DNA of 64,000 bases from Uloborus plumipes (lineage: Eukaryota > Arthropoda > Arachnida > Araneae > Uloboridae): contig JAXGGA010002924.1 of the NCBI GenBank assembly GCA_038373865.1, positions 46,001-110,000 of the forward strand, in the 5' to 3' direction. How positions within the stretch are numbered: position 1 is the stretch's first letter; each line of letters begins with the position of its first letter. Positions 1 through 11,531 of the stretch are shown one piece after another. The notes under the pieces were generated by a model that saw only the letters and a list, made by a program, of their open reading frames with translations, had not been told where the DNA came from and did not search any database. The translations under genes were made by a program, and so were the position numbers.

Positions 1-1615
1 AAATTTGTGAAGATCATTTATATAAATAGAGGATATAATTTTGAAAATAAAAAACAGACGGTCTTTTTCAATAAAAACCGGCAGATCGTTCTTTTTTTTT
101 AAAAAAAAAAAGCCAACTTTTTTCAGTCCTGTAGCTCATAGTCATGTACTGTATCCTTAAGATACAAAAACTAATTAAAATTTAATTGTTGACAAAAGAT
201 ATTTATATCAAATAAGAAACTTTTCAGAACTAATGGGATATGATTTTTTAATTTGAACTAATTACTTCAATTTTTAAATTTTCCATGATGCTTTACTCGC
301 GCATGAGAATCACTCGTCCGCAAGAGTGAGAATTTAAAAACCCAGTGATTTTTAACTGAATATTATTAAATTTTTTTTTTTCTAAAAAATAGATAAAATG
401 GGAATTAACATTAGTAAACAACAGATATCAAGCACAAATTAGCGAAACCTTTTTTTATGCACTAATATTTATTTTTTGTATTATAATAATAATAATGTAT
501 ATTTTGCATAATAATAATGCAATGTAAATTTGTATAATATATGAGTAAAAAATCCGAAAAGACTGAAGTACATGCAGTTACCTGTCAGCAATACCTGATT
601 GGACAAACATAAATTTATCGGGAAATATTTTTTTTCTCTCTGCACATCATCATTTAAAGGGCTGTTTGGTAAAATTATGCATTGTGCTTTAACATTATTC
701 AAAGCTTTAGAACTTATTTTAACTTGCAAACAACGGAATGCTTTAAAGGTCAAGACTAGAGGTCCCCACTCGCCAGTGGCGACTAAAAGTTATGTTGGTC
801 GCCAAGCTGGTGACCCACTTTTATCCGAACAAAAATACTAACTGCCAGTGGACCCATCCACTGTACAAAACATCTCAATACGTAATTTCAATCTAGAAAA
901 TGCAATGAAACTTTGTTGGGAAAATAGTCAAAGATGACACAAATTTTTTTTGATTAATCAGCATGTTTGAAATTTCGAGTATGCAGGTGCGTTTATTTAT
1001 TAAGTTTTCTTTTATAACGTCTTATTATTTGGATTTTAAAATAAATAATTTTCTTTTTCAGAAAATGTTTGTAATTTTTTTTTCTTTTATACATAGTAGT
1101 GAGTTAACATACATGCAAGTACATATTTTAATATCACTATATGCAGAATGAATAAAATGCTCCTGGTACATCAGGATAGTGCCAAGACCTGATGAAAAAC
1201 AAATTGAAATTTTCTTTTAAAAGTGTCCCGGTTTATTCGAAAAACGTGACTCGCTTTCATTGGGAAGGCTTCTGAATTCTTCAATGAAATTCTAGGTTAA
1301 TTTCAAGTTGGTTACTGGCTTTTAATGGGAAACTTTCTTGCTTTTGACAGATATGTTACTGGAAAATTTAGGCACATCATCTGCCCATTTTATCCCCGGA
1401 ACGTCTTTGGTTTTTTTTACAGTGAATGGGCTTGCAGGTAGTTTTATTACATTACATTTTTACCACAGGCAAACTTGTGACAGTAAACGTTTGTATATAT
1501 GTCTAAAAATATGATTTATGACTTTTCTTCAACAGTTTGAGGCAGGTTCACCATGCGAATTTAAATACTTGATGGCTCTCTTGCATACATAAAATAATAA
1601 CTTCTTTTCAAAGAC

Positions 1616-1646
<31 letters not shown>

Positions 1647-2420
1647 GTGCAGTTCAAATACTATTCAATGCAACCTATCCAGCACCCTGCGGTTTCTTCA
1701 GGATATATACATAAAGGGTGCTACCTATCAAGGTCAATGACATAAGTCATATATTAGTAAGAATATTATTATAGTGAAATGCTTAAAATAAAGGTCCCTT
1801 TTCTTGCACGCTCTTTTGCCAGCTTTAAAGAAACTTGGATAGATTGTTGAGGAAGCACATTTATTTATTTATTTATTTTTGTGCATGGCTTCAATATTTT
1901 TATGTTTGTTTGTCTCACCTTTTTTCCCCGCTCTAAATGTATGTTTTTCTTTTTTGTTATTTTCAGCATTAAACAAGACAACTAGACGTCAGATTTCAAG
2001 GTGTATGATATCAATAGCATTACAGGCCCATTTAACCCCAGCATTGCAAAACTTCCACTTGCATCTGAACAAGTTCATCAGAGTAAAGGTTTCAAGAAAT
2101 TTTAAATTAACTTAGGCTCTCAAGGAAATCAACGATAAAAGAGCTTTAAATTCCCCCCCCCCCCATTCCTTCTCTCGTCTTCATTGGCCTCTTCTCAAGT
2201 ATGTAGCAAACCATGGGCAGACAGCAAGGACTTTTTTACATTTCATATTTTTCCGAAACCGATTTTGAGGTTCGTGCACAGACAAGCCATTGTTCTTAAA
2301 AGCCTTGCTCTAGAAATGTTTCAAGTAACACCGTCTCTTTTGCCAAATCTATGAAATAATACTTGGGGATAAACGCTTGGCTCTTAAGGATTCTTTTTAA
2401 AGGCATTTTCAAACACTTGA
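1..2420. other. Noncoding AT-rich stretch before zinc-finger gene 1
   Basis: No coding exon is recognisable here; the open frames are short and low-complexity. A run of about 29 T lies at 1618-1646 and a TTTA microsatellite at about 1860-1880. A 5' exon of the zinc-finger gene that follows may lie in this stretch, because that gene's main exon has no in-frame ATG before its first finger, but I could not identify it. Confidence 0.5.
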
Positions 2421-3231
2421 TCATTAAGAGGAAATCCAGTGAATTTCGAGCAGAGGGTGCACCGATCGGCCATAGCAGATCATCCGAAGATCCGTGTTGG
2501 TGAAAAACGGCATTCTTGTGAATATTGTTTAAAAGCATTTTCTCGGCCTTCAGATCTAAAGGTACATCTAAGAACACGCACTGGAGAAATGTCATATTCA
2601 TGTGAATGGTGCTCTATGGCATTTCCTTTTTTGTCAAGTTTAAAAGTACATCAGAGAGCTCACACTGGGGAGAAAGCCTATTCGTGTGAACTCTGTTCAA
2701 AGGCTATCTCCAGTTTTTCCAATTTGAAGAAACATTTAAGAGTCCATGCTGGGGAAAAACCCTATAAGTGTGAACTCTGTTCAAAATCATTTACTCAGTG
2801 TTCAACTTTAAAGGCACATTTAAGAGTCCATACTGGGGAAAAACCTTTTAAGTGTGAACATTGTTCAAGTGCTTTTTCCAATCCTTCCAATTTAAAGAGA
2901 CATTTAAGAGTTCACACTAGGGAGAAACCCTTTTTGTGTGAACATTGTTCAAGTGCTTTTTCCAATCCTTCCGATTTAAAGAAACATTTAAGAGTCCATA
3001 CTGGGGAAAACCCTTTTAAGTGTGAACTCTGTTCAAAGTCTTTCCCTCAATCTTCACATTTAAAGAAACATTTAAGAGTTCACACTGGGGAGAAACCCTT
3101 TTCGTGTGAACATTGTTCAAGTGCTTTTTCCGATCCTTCTGTTTTAAAGAGCCATTTAAGAGTTCACACTGGGGAGAAACCCTTTTCGTGTGAACATTGT
3201 TCAAGTGCTTTTTCCGATCCTTCTGTTTTAA
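2421..3231 (+). CDS. C2H2 zinc-finger protein 1, 5' part (fingers 1 to 9a)
   Basis: A frame open from just after a TGA (2418-2420) encodes tandem C2H2 fingers with TGEKPF-type linkers, the signature of a nuclear sequence-specific DNA-binding protein. Eight complete fingers and the first half of a ninth precede 3228. Finger 1 has lost its last zinc ligand (HLRTR where HLRTH is expected), and finger 3 has Ile for the core Phe. Fingers 5, 6, 8 and 9 are near copies (CEHCSSAFSNPSDL-like), which suggests recent finger duplication. No ATG lies in frame before finger 1 (a GTG is at 2439), so an upstream exon carrying the start codon is likely. The frame runs ten codons into a TTAA-flanked insertion and stops at 3261-3263. 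No KRAB, BTB or ZAD-like domain is visible. The target DNA is unknown. Confidence 0.8.
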
Positions 3232-5320
3232 CACTAGAACCGCGGGAATTTCGATATACCTAGAACCGCGGAAGGGGTCATTTTGACCCCAGCTAGTAAT
3301 TCAATGAAATAAGCGCAAACGCTTAGTTCAGCTACCTGAAATATTTTTTAAAAGACTAATAATTAATATTTCTAAGAATTCTAGTTAAATTATTTGTGTA
3401 AAACAACAGTTATCAAAGGTTTTTTTATTACAATATCGTATTTTTAAAATGTTTATTACTTTGAGTATAAAAACGTATATCCAACAAAATATACATACAT
3501 TTGCTATTTTAAATAGGAAAATAGAGTAAGTAGTTCCATTTTAAAAACAATAATAATAAGTTTTCTCAGTTAGTTATAGTTTAAAAAATAATCGACAGTT
3601 TATAGAATGAGTTGTGAATAAAACGTAAAAGTATGCTTTGCATACTTTGCACAAATAAGAACTAGGCACTTTGAACAGATATTTACAGTTTTATTTTTAC
3701 AATTTGACTTTGGAATCTGTCTTGTTTGCATTTAATTTACGGTTGTCTGTCGTTTCCATTGGTTGCGTCACACACTAGAGTTTGTTACTTATATTTATTA
3801 ATTTATTTATTTTTAATGAGAAAGAACAAAATTTTGTCATGATTTTCCAATCAAGTCTTGAAATGGTGCCTACTTGCAAATTTTTCAGTTATCGTTTTAC
3901 ATAAAACCAAATAATAGATTGCCATCAAGGTGCAAAATATTACGTAAAACCTGCTCCTAATTTATGTCAAAGCATAAAAAGCTCACCATTCCATGAACTT
4001 AGTTTCTTAGCAATGCATTCTGGAAAAAATATGATCTGCCTTCCTTTGGCCTCAAACTATGAAGTTGGAGGTTTTTTGCAAGAAATATTTTAGGTATTTC
4101 AAAATTGATATGAAAATATTTATTTCTTCCAATGTTACTTATTAGTACTCCAGATCAGTGATTTACGGTACGTGTGCTCTTACGTTACGTCTTTTCGCTT
4201 TACTTCAATGATATTTAGCAGCCCATATGTTTCATCTTCCGTGCATTTCCTTATGTACTTCAATATCAATTTCTTTATAACAAGAATAAAAACACGTACA
4301 GGACTGTTGTGGATAATACAGCGTTTAGTATTAGGTGTTGCTCCCCCTCTTCCATCAAAAATCGTATATTTTGTTCCAATGTGAAAGAAGTTCCAAACTC
4401 TCTCCTCTTTGTCAAATTACTATTTTCTCACTTTAAATGTTATTTGTTGATTTAATTTTAAAATTTATATCCGTACGTGTATTTTTTATTGAATCATTTT
4501 TTTTAAAGTTTAATATGTTTTCATAATTTCTGCGATGAGAAAGAACAGCGGTTACAAGAGCATCACCAGTAATCTTTACTTTTAACTTCTCAAAAGTAAA
4601 ACAGTTTCATCATTATCATGACCTTCTAAATACTTCATAGATAATTATTTTGAATATTTTATAGCTTCCTGGACAGTCTGATATTGGAAGTATTTCTTAC
4701 ATACAAAATAAAATATTTCCCTTGTAATTTTTTTTATCGTGTTCAAACGTAGCCTGAGTTTCAAACCAATCATAATGCTCAAAACCAACCGATCAAAATG
4801 CTTATGTTTCAGTCCAAGGGAATTGGCTACGGACCCCCCCCCCCCCTCGCCCCACCATTTCTAATTTTTCAAGGGAGGGAATTGGGTGCGTGCTGAATAC
4901 AAATTTTATCTGAAAACAACACCGAATTATATGTAAAAACATAAATTCTTTAAATTTGGAGGGGAGGGGCTACTGCCCCCCCTAACCCCTCTCCTGCTAA
5001 ACTACTCCCTATGTATTCTATTTCAGAAATTCTTATGTGAGGAAGAAATATGTTACAGTTGCTGACCAGAAAATGTACGTTTTTAGTCATTAGTGCTTCA
5101 ATATTTCTCGAGGGTCATATTGACCCTCACCGCGGTTCTAGGTATAAGTGCTAATAACTAAAAAAATAATAATGCCAAAAATTTTTAAATCTGGAAAAAC
5201 ACTCTTCCCCTCAAATCATTAAAAGTCATAAAAGGAATTGTTTCTTCGATTCATACTTTTCTCGTGGTGGTAAATTGAACTTGGCTTTGGGTCAAATTGA
5301 CCCCTTCCGCGGTTCTAGTG
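3232..5320. mobile_element. TTAA-flanked piggyBac-type element inserted in the zinc-finger gene
   Basis: The 2089-bp insert is bounded by TTAA on both sides (3228-3231 and 5321-5324), the target-site duplication of piggyBac elements. Both ends begin CACTAGAACCGCGG on their own strand. The left end repeats the CTAGAACCGCGG motif after about 26 bp, and a matching internal copy lies in inverted orientation at about 5130-5142. Palindromic GGGTCA-TTGACCC blocks lie at 3274-3290, 5112-5126 and 5289-5303, probably as subterminal transposase sites. No transposase reading frame is recognisable inside, so it looks non-autonomous. Assignment to piggyBac rests on TTAA and the terminus layout, not on a protein. 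Confidence 0.8.
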
Positions 5321-5689
5321 TTAAAGAGACATTTAAGAGTTCACACTGGGGAGAAACCCTTTTCATGTGTGCTGTGTTCCAAGGCTTTTTCCCGTTCTTA
5401 CACTTTAAGGGTACACTTAAGAACGCACACTGGTGAGAAACCCTTTTCATGTGAACATTGTTCAAGTGCTTTTTCCAATCCTTCCGATTTAAAGAAACAT
5501 TTAAGAGTTCACACTGGGGAGAAACCCTTTTCATGTGTTATGTGTTCCAAGGCTTTTTCCCGTTTTTCCACTTTAAGGGTACACTCAAGAACGCACACAG
5601 GCGAGAAACCCTTTTCGTGTGAGCATTGTCCCAAAGCATTTGCACAATCTTGCCAGTTAAATGTACATTTGAGGACACATGCTGGGTAA
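5321..5689 (+). CDS. C2H2 zinc-finger protein 1, 3' part (fingers 9b to 13)
   Basis: This is the continuation of the zinc-finger frame beyond the inserted element. It starts with LKRHLRVH, the missing second half of finger 9, then gives four more complete fingers and a TAA at 5687-5689 shortly after the last finger (HLRTHAG). If the insert and one TTAA are removed, 2421-5689 becomes one uninterrupted frame of 392 codons including the stop. The break is therefore purely the insertion. Finger 11 is almost identical to finger 6 in the 5' part, as expected for one original array. On the current sequence this half lacks a start and could be made only by splicing out or excising the insert. Confidence 0.8.
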   Translation, partial: LKRHLRVHTGEKPFSCVLCSKAFSRSYTLRVHLRTHTGEKPFSCEHCSSAFSNPSDLKKHLRVHTGEKPFSCVMCSKAFSRFSTLRVHSRTHTGEKPFSCEHCPKAFAQSCQLNVHLRTHAG

Positions 5690-5872
5690 AGCCATAGTCA
5701 CGACAACTATGTCTAAGAGCAGCTTTTGACAAACGTGTCATTTATGTAACATTTATTCAAAGACATTTTCAGATACTAAGAAACCTAAAAGGCGTCCTTA
5801 CTCGTGAGCAGCCATATTTGTCTTAATAACTGTCTTCAAGTTCGGTCTGCTTTTGTGGGTCCACTTTTGTGT

Positions 5873-6022
5873 ACTGTAAAAAATGAACGTTGTTTTTACA
5901 ATATAATGGAGCTAAATTTTACAGCAATGAACTGTAAAATTGCTATCTTCACAGTAAGAAACTATAAAATTTCTGGTTTTACAATTTTTTACTGTAAAAA
6001 CAACAGTTCATTTTTTGCAGTG
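5873..6022. mobile_element. Short ACTGTAAAA MITE, copy 1
   Basis: A 150-bp element with terminal inverted repeats (ACTGTAAAAAATGAAC at the left, its complement at the right ending GCAGTG). The interior is full of ACTGTAAA/TTTACAGT words, so the whole unit can fold back. It is related to the copy at 7027-7218. It has no coding capacity and no clear target duplication. Confidence 0.65.
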
Positions 6023-7026
6023 TGAAGATACCACTGCGGGTGACTCTGGTGCTTTTCGTTCCCTCAACCTCCAAGTTTAGTTGTGCATACGAGAGCCCAA
6101 TGAACAAACATTATAGTTTTTCACAGAAATTTCACGGGTTAGGCCACAGTTCAATAATGTAGCTCGTCTGAACTTCCTATTTCGTTGCAAAGCTATAAAT
6201 GATCTCCCCTGCCCTTAAAACACTATTTATAAAGAGGTACTCGTTTCGCAATTACAGCGTCGAGCGCCACCTGTCGGCATTTTTAGCACCTGTAGCTAAT
6301 TTTTCAAAATTCTGCACATAATTTTTACAGCTTTCACAATAAACGTACCGTTTGCTTCGTTCGTAAGCCATTTTTTTTCGAGTCCTTCAAAATTGAAAAC
6401 AGGGACTGCTTTTTTAGGCACCCTGTAGTTTTAATTAATTTATCGCATTCGGCGAGAGGAAGCAAATAATGGTGCGGGTCAACTCGTAAATGGAAGGGAA
6501 AATGTTGTAACTGATTGCTTATGCTGAAATTTTATTAGCTAACCAAGAAGCAGAATTTTTGTCAGTCTTTTTTTTTTTTGCGTACCAATGAAAATTAATT
6601 GGCAAAGAGTAGGTCCTAAATTTGAACTATTCAATTTATTCAATAAAATTGAAGGTTTTTTAATAAAATTGAAGGCATTTTTTGTATATTAAATTTGCTT
6701 ATTAATGATCCATTCAATTTTGTTGTATTGTTTTGTAACTGATGTATTTAAAAGAGCATGTTTTGGTGCTTCTACTTTATCCCATTCTGTGAAAGTTGGG
6801 ACACTTCTGAAATTAGTGTATATGTTAATTTCATGGTTATATGTGGACAATGTATTTTAAATAAAAATAGATTGAAATGAATTTCTCTTGGTTATTTAAA
6901 AATAAAAATGCACAAAAAACAATTTGATTGGTTCAGAAAACTATATCTATTTATTTATAAATCCATTTTGGTTGAATTATGGATCAGCAGAATGGGCAAA
7001 GTCTCTATGGCATCCACTTGCGCCAA
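6023..7026. other. Noncoding stretch between MITE copies
   Basis: No exon is recognised. A GCGCCACCT word near 6266, followed by GTCGG, resembles a CTCF core site but is isolated. Several AATAAA-like signals occur in AT-rich DNA near 6640 and 6860; one could serve the zinc-finger gene upstream, but nothing decides between them. Confidence 0.4.
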
Positions 7027-7218
7027 CACTGTAAAAAATGAACTGCTCTTTTTACAGTATAATACTGTCGGCGAAGGTTCCAATTTAAAACTTAAATGCA
7101 CAGGAATAAACTAAAACTAGCAATTTTACAGTTTCTTACTGTAAAGTTTGCAATTTTCCAGTTTATTGCCGTAAAATTAACTGTATTATACTGTAAAAAC
7201 AATTCATTTTTTACAGTG
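7027..7218. mobile_element. Short ACTGTAAAA MITE, copy 2
   Basis: A 192-bp relative of the element at 5873-6022 with termini CACTGTAAAAAATGAAC and the complement ending TTTTTTACAGTG. Internal ACTGTAAA and TTTACAG words are again abundant. No ORF is present and no clear target duplication is visible. Confidence 0.65.
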
Positions 7219-7479
7219 CATGGCCGCTTCAGCTTTTGTGAAATAGCAACAATTGGTTTGTTGCACATTTTTTTAAAATTAATATTTTAGCATAGAGCAG
7301 AGTTTCAGCATGCCTGAGTACTTGTAGCCATACTTTGCTCATTCGATAGTAAAACTGTGACGAAAATCTTATCATAAAATTGGCACAAACTTATTTTTTC
7401 ATGGAGACAGCTTCATAGGTTGTGTGTATAATTAGTTCTAAACTAATAGAATTAGAAACATTAACACTTATTACTACTT

Positions 7480-8360
7480 TTAAAATTCTCTTTTCAGTTT
7501 TAAAAACAAAGATACCGGTATGATGTCAAGCATTTTCTTTTTCTATGCAAGAGAGTTTCTCAACTTTAATGTGAATGAATTCCTTTTTCAAATTTCAATA
7601 ATGTTCACTTTGTGTATGTCTGCGCTCAGTAAATTTGACGCTTCACACAATCGAGCAAACAAAGTGGAATAAACACAGACTGCACAATTGTTCGAACCAC
7701 GGTAGGAATGATGACACAAAATACGGTCGAAATATCGAACGAGAAGTCTCTCGTCAGGTAGCAGAGTTGCCTCCTCTTCATTTACAGATTTTTATTTATG
7801 GTTCACAGCTGATTAGCTGGGTTCAGGTAAACCATCTTTCGTTGGGAGGAGACTAAATCTTCCCTTTTAGAGTTGAAAGAAGATTTTGGTCTCCTACTTT
7901 ACTTTTTGGGGATTAGTGGAACACATTGAAAGCCCTGTGCCAAAAGTAAACTAAGCTATATATTGTTAATGAAAAGACTTCCTGTTAATTGAAAAGCGTT
8001 ACAATTTTCTTTCATAACTGACTTTTCCTGAATAACTTTTTATTCAACAATGATGTGAGTATGAACAGATCTCTTTCTCTATCAAAGAAAGAACTACTGT
8101 ACACGAATTTTATTGAAGATCAAGTTTTAGACGTTTACTGACAACATTATGTAAAGCGAATTTGGATTTGGAGCAGCCTACACTAAACACAATATGTACT
8201 GGTTTGCGTTTGCCGCAAAAGGCCAAGGAATGTAGGCAGCTCTTTCAGCGTCTTATATGAAAATCCGGGGGGATTTCACCATCGTTATGTTTTCTCAGAA
8301 GACCACTTCGCCCCGAGTCCTCAGACGAAAGCAGAAACAAAGATGCGTAGTGACACAAAG
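7480..8360. repeat. Diverged copy of the zinc-finger gene 2 upstream block
   Basis: Several segments match, in the same orientation and order, the region upstream of zinc-finger gene 2 at 17640-18060. Shared words include GGTATGATGTCAAG, GATGACACAAAATACGG versus GATGACACGAAACAG, TTTATGGTTCACAGCTG, and a final CCTCAGACGAAAGCAGAAAC. In the other copy this block appears to hold a noncoding first exon on the minus strand. No minus-strand zinc-finger array follows it here, so it looks like an orphan promoter or exon-1 relic. Confidence 0.55.
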
Positions 8361-8997
8361 AGCGTCTAAGTCTAACCAGGAAAGTACGCGATCATGGAAT
8401 AATGAATTTTTTTTTTAATGAGTACCAATCGAAAGAGCATGTAAAACATGTTTCTGGACGCATGCGTTTTTGCCCTCGCGCCCCCGTTATCGAAATATAA
8501 GGTCCTAAAGTCAGCTGAATTTTTTTGAAAAATCGCCAATTTTAGCGATTATAATTAAATCGGGAAGCTGCGGCGCGAATTCTCTATTAGCGTCTAACGA
8601 GAAACTTGATTCCCATTTTTGGTCATCTGCAAAGCTTGTGAAAGACGGCTGTTAAGCAAAAAGCTACTATAAAGCCTGTGTCGTGAACAGTAGAGAGCTT
8701 TTTAAAGAGAAAACACAAGTTTAAACAACACCAAAATTAAATTTTATCTTATTATTTGCGATGAAAGCACGTCCCTTGTTGAAAGGGCCCAGGAGGTGAC
8801 AACAGAGCGTCCTGTTTTTTTTTTTTTTTTTTTTTTTGAACAAGTCCAAATTTACTGAAAATTTGTTCAAATAAAAAAATCAAATAGGAATGAGGTGTTT
8901 TCTCTGTGACATTTCGCAAAAAAAAAAGTTGATTGAATCGGACTTATTCCCTCAAAAGTTATGAGAGAGTATAGGGAACAATATATCGAATGAAATA

Positions 8998-10427
8998 CAC
9001 TGGCGGAAAAAAAAAATCCCAACACCAAGAAAGACTTGTATTAGATAAACGAAATTTGGTAGGCGTGTTTATACAACGGAAAGATGACATCGATTGAAAT
9101 TTCGTGTTCCGCGCATAAGTGTGGCGCAGCTGGCGTCACTCAGAACATGCAAATAAGGCTTGTTTTAAAAGCATGTTGTGAAGCTCGTGTGTATTATTTT
9201 TCCGTGAAATTGGACGAATTGCGTTCATGTTAGCCAGGAATACCTTTTAAGAAGACGAAGAAGCCATTATCAACAGCTCACCGAGTGTAAACGAGGTCGT
9301 ACAAATTGGCTACGAGAAGGTGGATTTTCATTTCGCGATATTGCAGAAAGACTTGGGTGGGAATGTTTCCACCATGCATGATTATTGGAAGCTATGGGCA
9401 AGGGATGGTACTACCTCAAGAAGATCGAGTTCTGAGCTGCCACGTGGCACGACTGAGAAGGAAGATCGCCGAATCTTGCGTACGGCTGTGGCGCATCGTA
9501 CTGCATCTGCGGCTGACATTCGAGCTGCAGTTGGTACCGTCGTGACCCAAGGAACGGTAAGAAACTGTTTACTTCAAGGACAGCTCCGAGCCAGGCAGCC
9601 TGTAGCCGGTATTCCATTGACTGCAAACCATTGCCTTTTCCGACGGCAGTGGTGCCACGACAGAGCTCACTGGAGGTCGGAGTGGAGATCTGTCGTAATT
9701 TTTGATGAAAGCAGATTCTGAATTAGTGCCAGTGGTGGCTGTATATTGGTCAGAAGGAGGCCAGGGGACCGCCTGCATCCAAGCGGTCTACGGCCTAGAC
9801 ACACGGGACTCACACCTGGAGTTATGGTCTCTGGAGCAATTTCCTACGACAGCAGGGGCATTCTTGTGGTTATCCCAAACTCACTGATTGAAAATTTGTC
9901 GTCAGTCTGTTAATTTAACCAGTAGTACAGCCCTTCATGAGTAGCATTCAAGGGGGCGTTTTCCAACCGAATAACGCTCTCCCTCACATCGCTGCTGTAA
10001 CGCAATGTGCTCTACAGAGTGCTGACATGTTACCATGACATGCAAAATCACCAGGTCTGTCTCCAATTGATAACGTATGGGATATCATGGGATGGCACCT
10101 CGAGCATCATCCACAGTCAGCAATGAAGGTCCTAGTATAGACACAGCAAGTGCAACAAGCATGGAACTCCATACCACAAAGTGACATTCGGCACCTGTAT
10201 GACATAATGCATGCACGCTTGCAAGCTTGCCTTCAAAATTCTGGAGGTTACACCCTCTACTAAATTAACAATATTTCACATTTGTATAGCATTTTCTTGA
10301 GCTTAAAATAGCCAGTGATCTTGTACATTTAATCAATTAAACATGTTAACTAGACAATTGCATTACCCAAATTTCATTACTCTACAGAAATTTTTTCTTG
10401 GTGTTGGGATTTTTTTTTCCGCCAGTG
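8998..10427 (+). mobile_element. Tc1-like DNA transposon, decayed
   Basis: The 1430-bp element is flanked by TA (8996-8997 and 10428-10429), the Tc1/mariner target duplication. Its terminal inverted repeats of about 34 bp start CACTGGCGGAAAAAAAAAA and continue with ATCCCAACACCAAG; the right end is the complement. It contains a broken Tc1 transposase gene on the plus strand. Confidence 0.95.
9270..10263 (+). pseudogene. Tc1-like transposase pseudogene
   Basis: Conceptual translation follows the Tc1 transposase layout: an N-terminal paired-like helix-turn-helix (GGFSFRDIAERLG, a frameshift, then NVSTMHDYW), a long clean stretch at 9320-9721 ending VIFDESRF (catalytic Asp 1), then PGVMVSGAISYDSRG, SPGLSPIDNVWD, and a C-terminal QSDIRHLYDIMHARL ending at TAA 10261-10263. 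One frameshift lies near 9357 and a stop follows DESRF at 9719-9721, with further stops in the 9900-10140 region. The second catalytic Asp block is not recognisable and the usual SPIEHVWD glutamate appears as Asp. The copy is inactive. Confidence 0.93.
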
Positions 10428-11531
10428 TATTTATCTTTTATTTAGTGCAGTGCGGGTATTTTTGAGTATCTATCCCCTTTCAGTTTCACAACGCTGTGTG
10501 CTCACTGCCACTCTTCTCTTATTGGTCGCTTAAAGCGAAACCGCCAAAAGTTATTTGACGACGCCACCGTTTACCTTCCTGGTTTTCAATAACTTCTTCC
10601 GAGCATTAGTGCTCGCCTCATGTTTCGAATTTTTGTTTGCTTCAAAATTATTCCTTTCCTGTTTTCAAGTAACCTGCAGGGCCCTGCTCCGCACTGACGT
10701 AAAGCAGAAAAATAAAGCAGAAACGTAAAACGGATTCAATAGTGTTCCTATGGAAAGTACCCGGATTTTCGGTTTCGGTCGCGTTTTTTGCTGATGTGGA
10801 GCAGGGCCCTCAGCGTTACAAAGGCTAGTCTCTATTACTCTGTATATTCAAAATTGAGGGAAAATGGCCATTTTGAGACAAAAAAACATGAAGTTTGAAA
10901 TTTTGGATTTTTTTTTTTAATTTTCAACCCCCCCCCCCCCCATGTGAATTCTAGAGCATCGAGGAACCTCTGTGCCAAGTTTGATAAAAATCCGACGAAA
11001 ACTGGATTTGTATAAGGAACAAACATACATTTTTTTTTTATACACATTCATACATTTATTCGCTTATTGCTTCATTTATTCAATTATACGTTTATTTATA
11101 GATTCAATTGATGAAAAATATTTTTAATAATCCGATAGAAAGTGCTTCATTAAACATATTTTATTTCTCACATTGCCTTTGTTTTTTCAGGTGAACATTT
11201 TAAATTTTAGTTTGAAGGTACAAAATAATTGTCAAAAATGAAAAATAATGTTTCAACTCAAGTTGTATTAAAAAATACATTTTTTCATCTTTAAGTATAA
11301 TAATGTTCCGAACAAATTTCCAATTTCTTCATTTTGAAACAGTTAATTTATCTCAACTTTTTCACTTTGCTCCACACTCCACTGCATGAAAAACGAGATT
11401 TTAATGCTCTTCAGATGAATATAAGCTAAAATAACTATGACGTCATATGAGAACATTTGCAGTATTTGACGTAATTATTGGTGTTGTCGGGAAATGAATC
11501 GCAGCTTTTGGGAGCACAGACCACTGCACTC
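10428..11531. other. Noncoding stretch with a small hairpin MITE
   Basis: No gene is seen. A 134-bp unit at 10677-10810 is bounded by AGGGCCCTGCTCCGCA and an inverted partner GTGGAGCAGGGCCCT, so it would fold into a stem with a loop of roughly 100 bases; it is probably a MITE. The rest is AT-rich with homopolymer runs (C run near 10928-10942). Confidence 0.5.

Noticed and set aside
2439..2441. GTG as start codon of zinc-finger gene 1
   Set aside because: Non-ATG starts are unlikely for this kind of gene; an upstream exon is the simpler explanation.
3016..3234. Minus-strand frame with repeated KKHLNNVHTKRVSPQCELL
   Set aside because: Antisense shadow of zinc-finger gene 1.
6264..6280. CTCF-like GCGCCACCT core, and a second one near 15299
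   Set aside because: The core is short and such words occur by chance; no supporting data on spacing or conservation.
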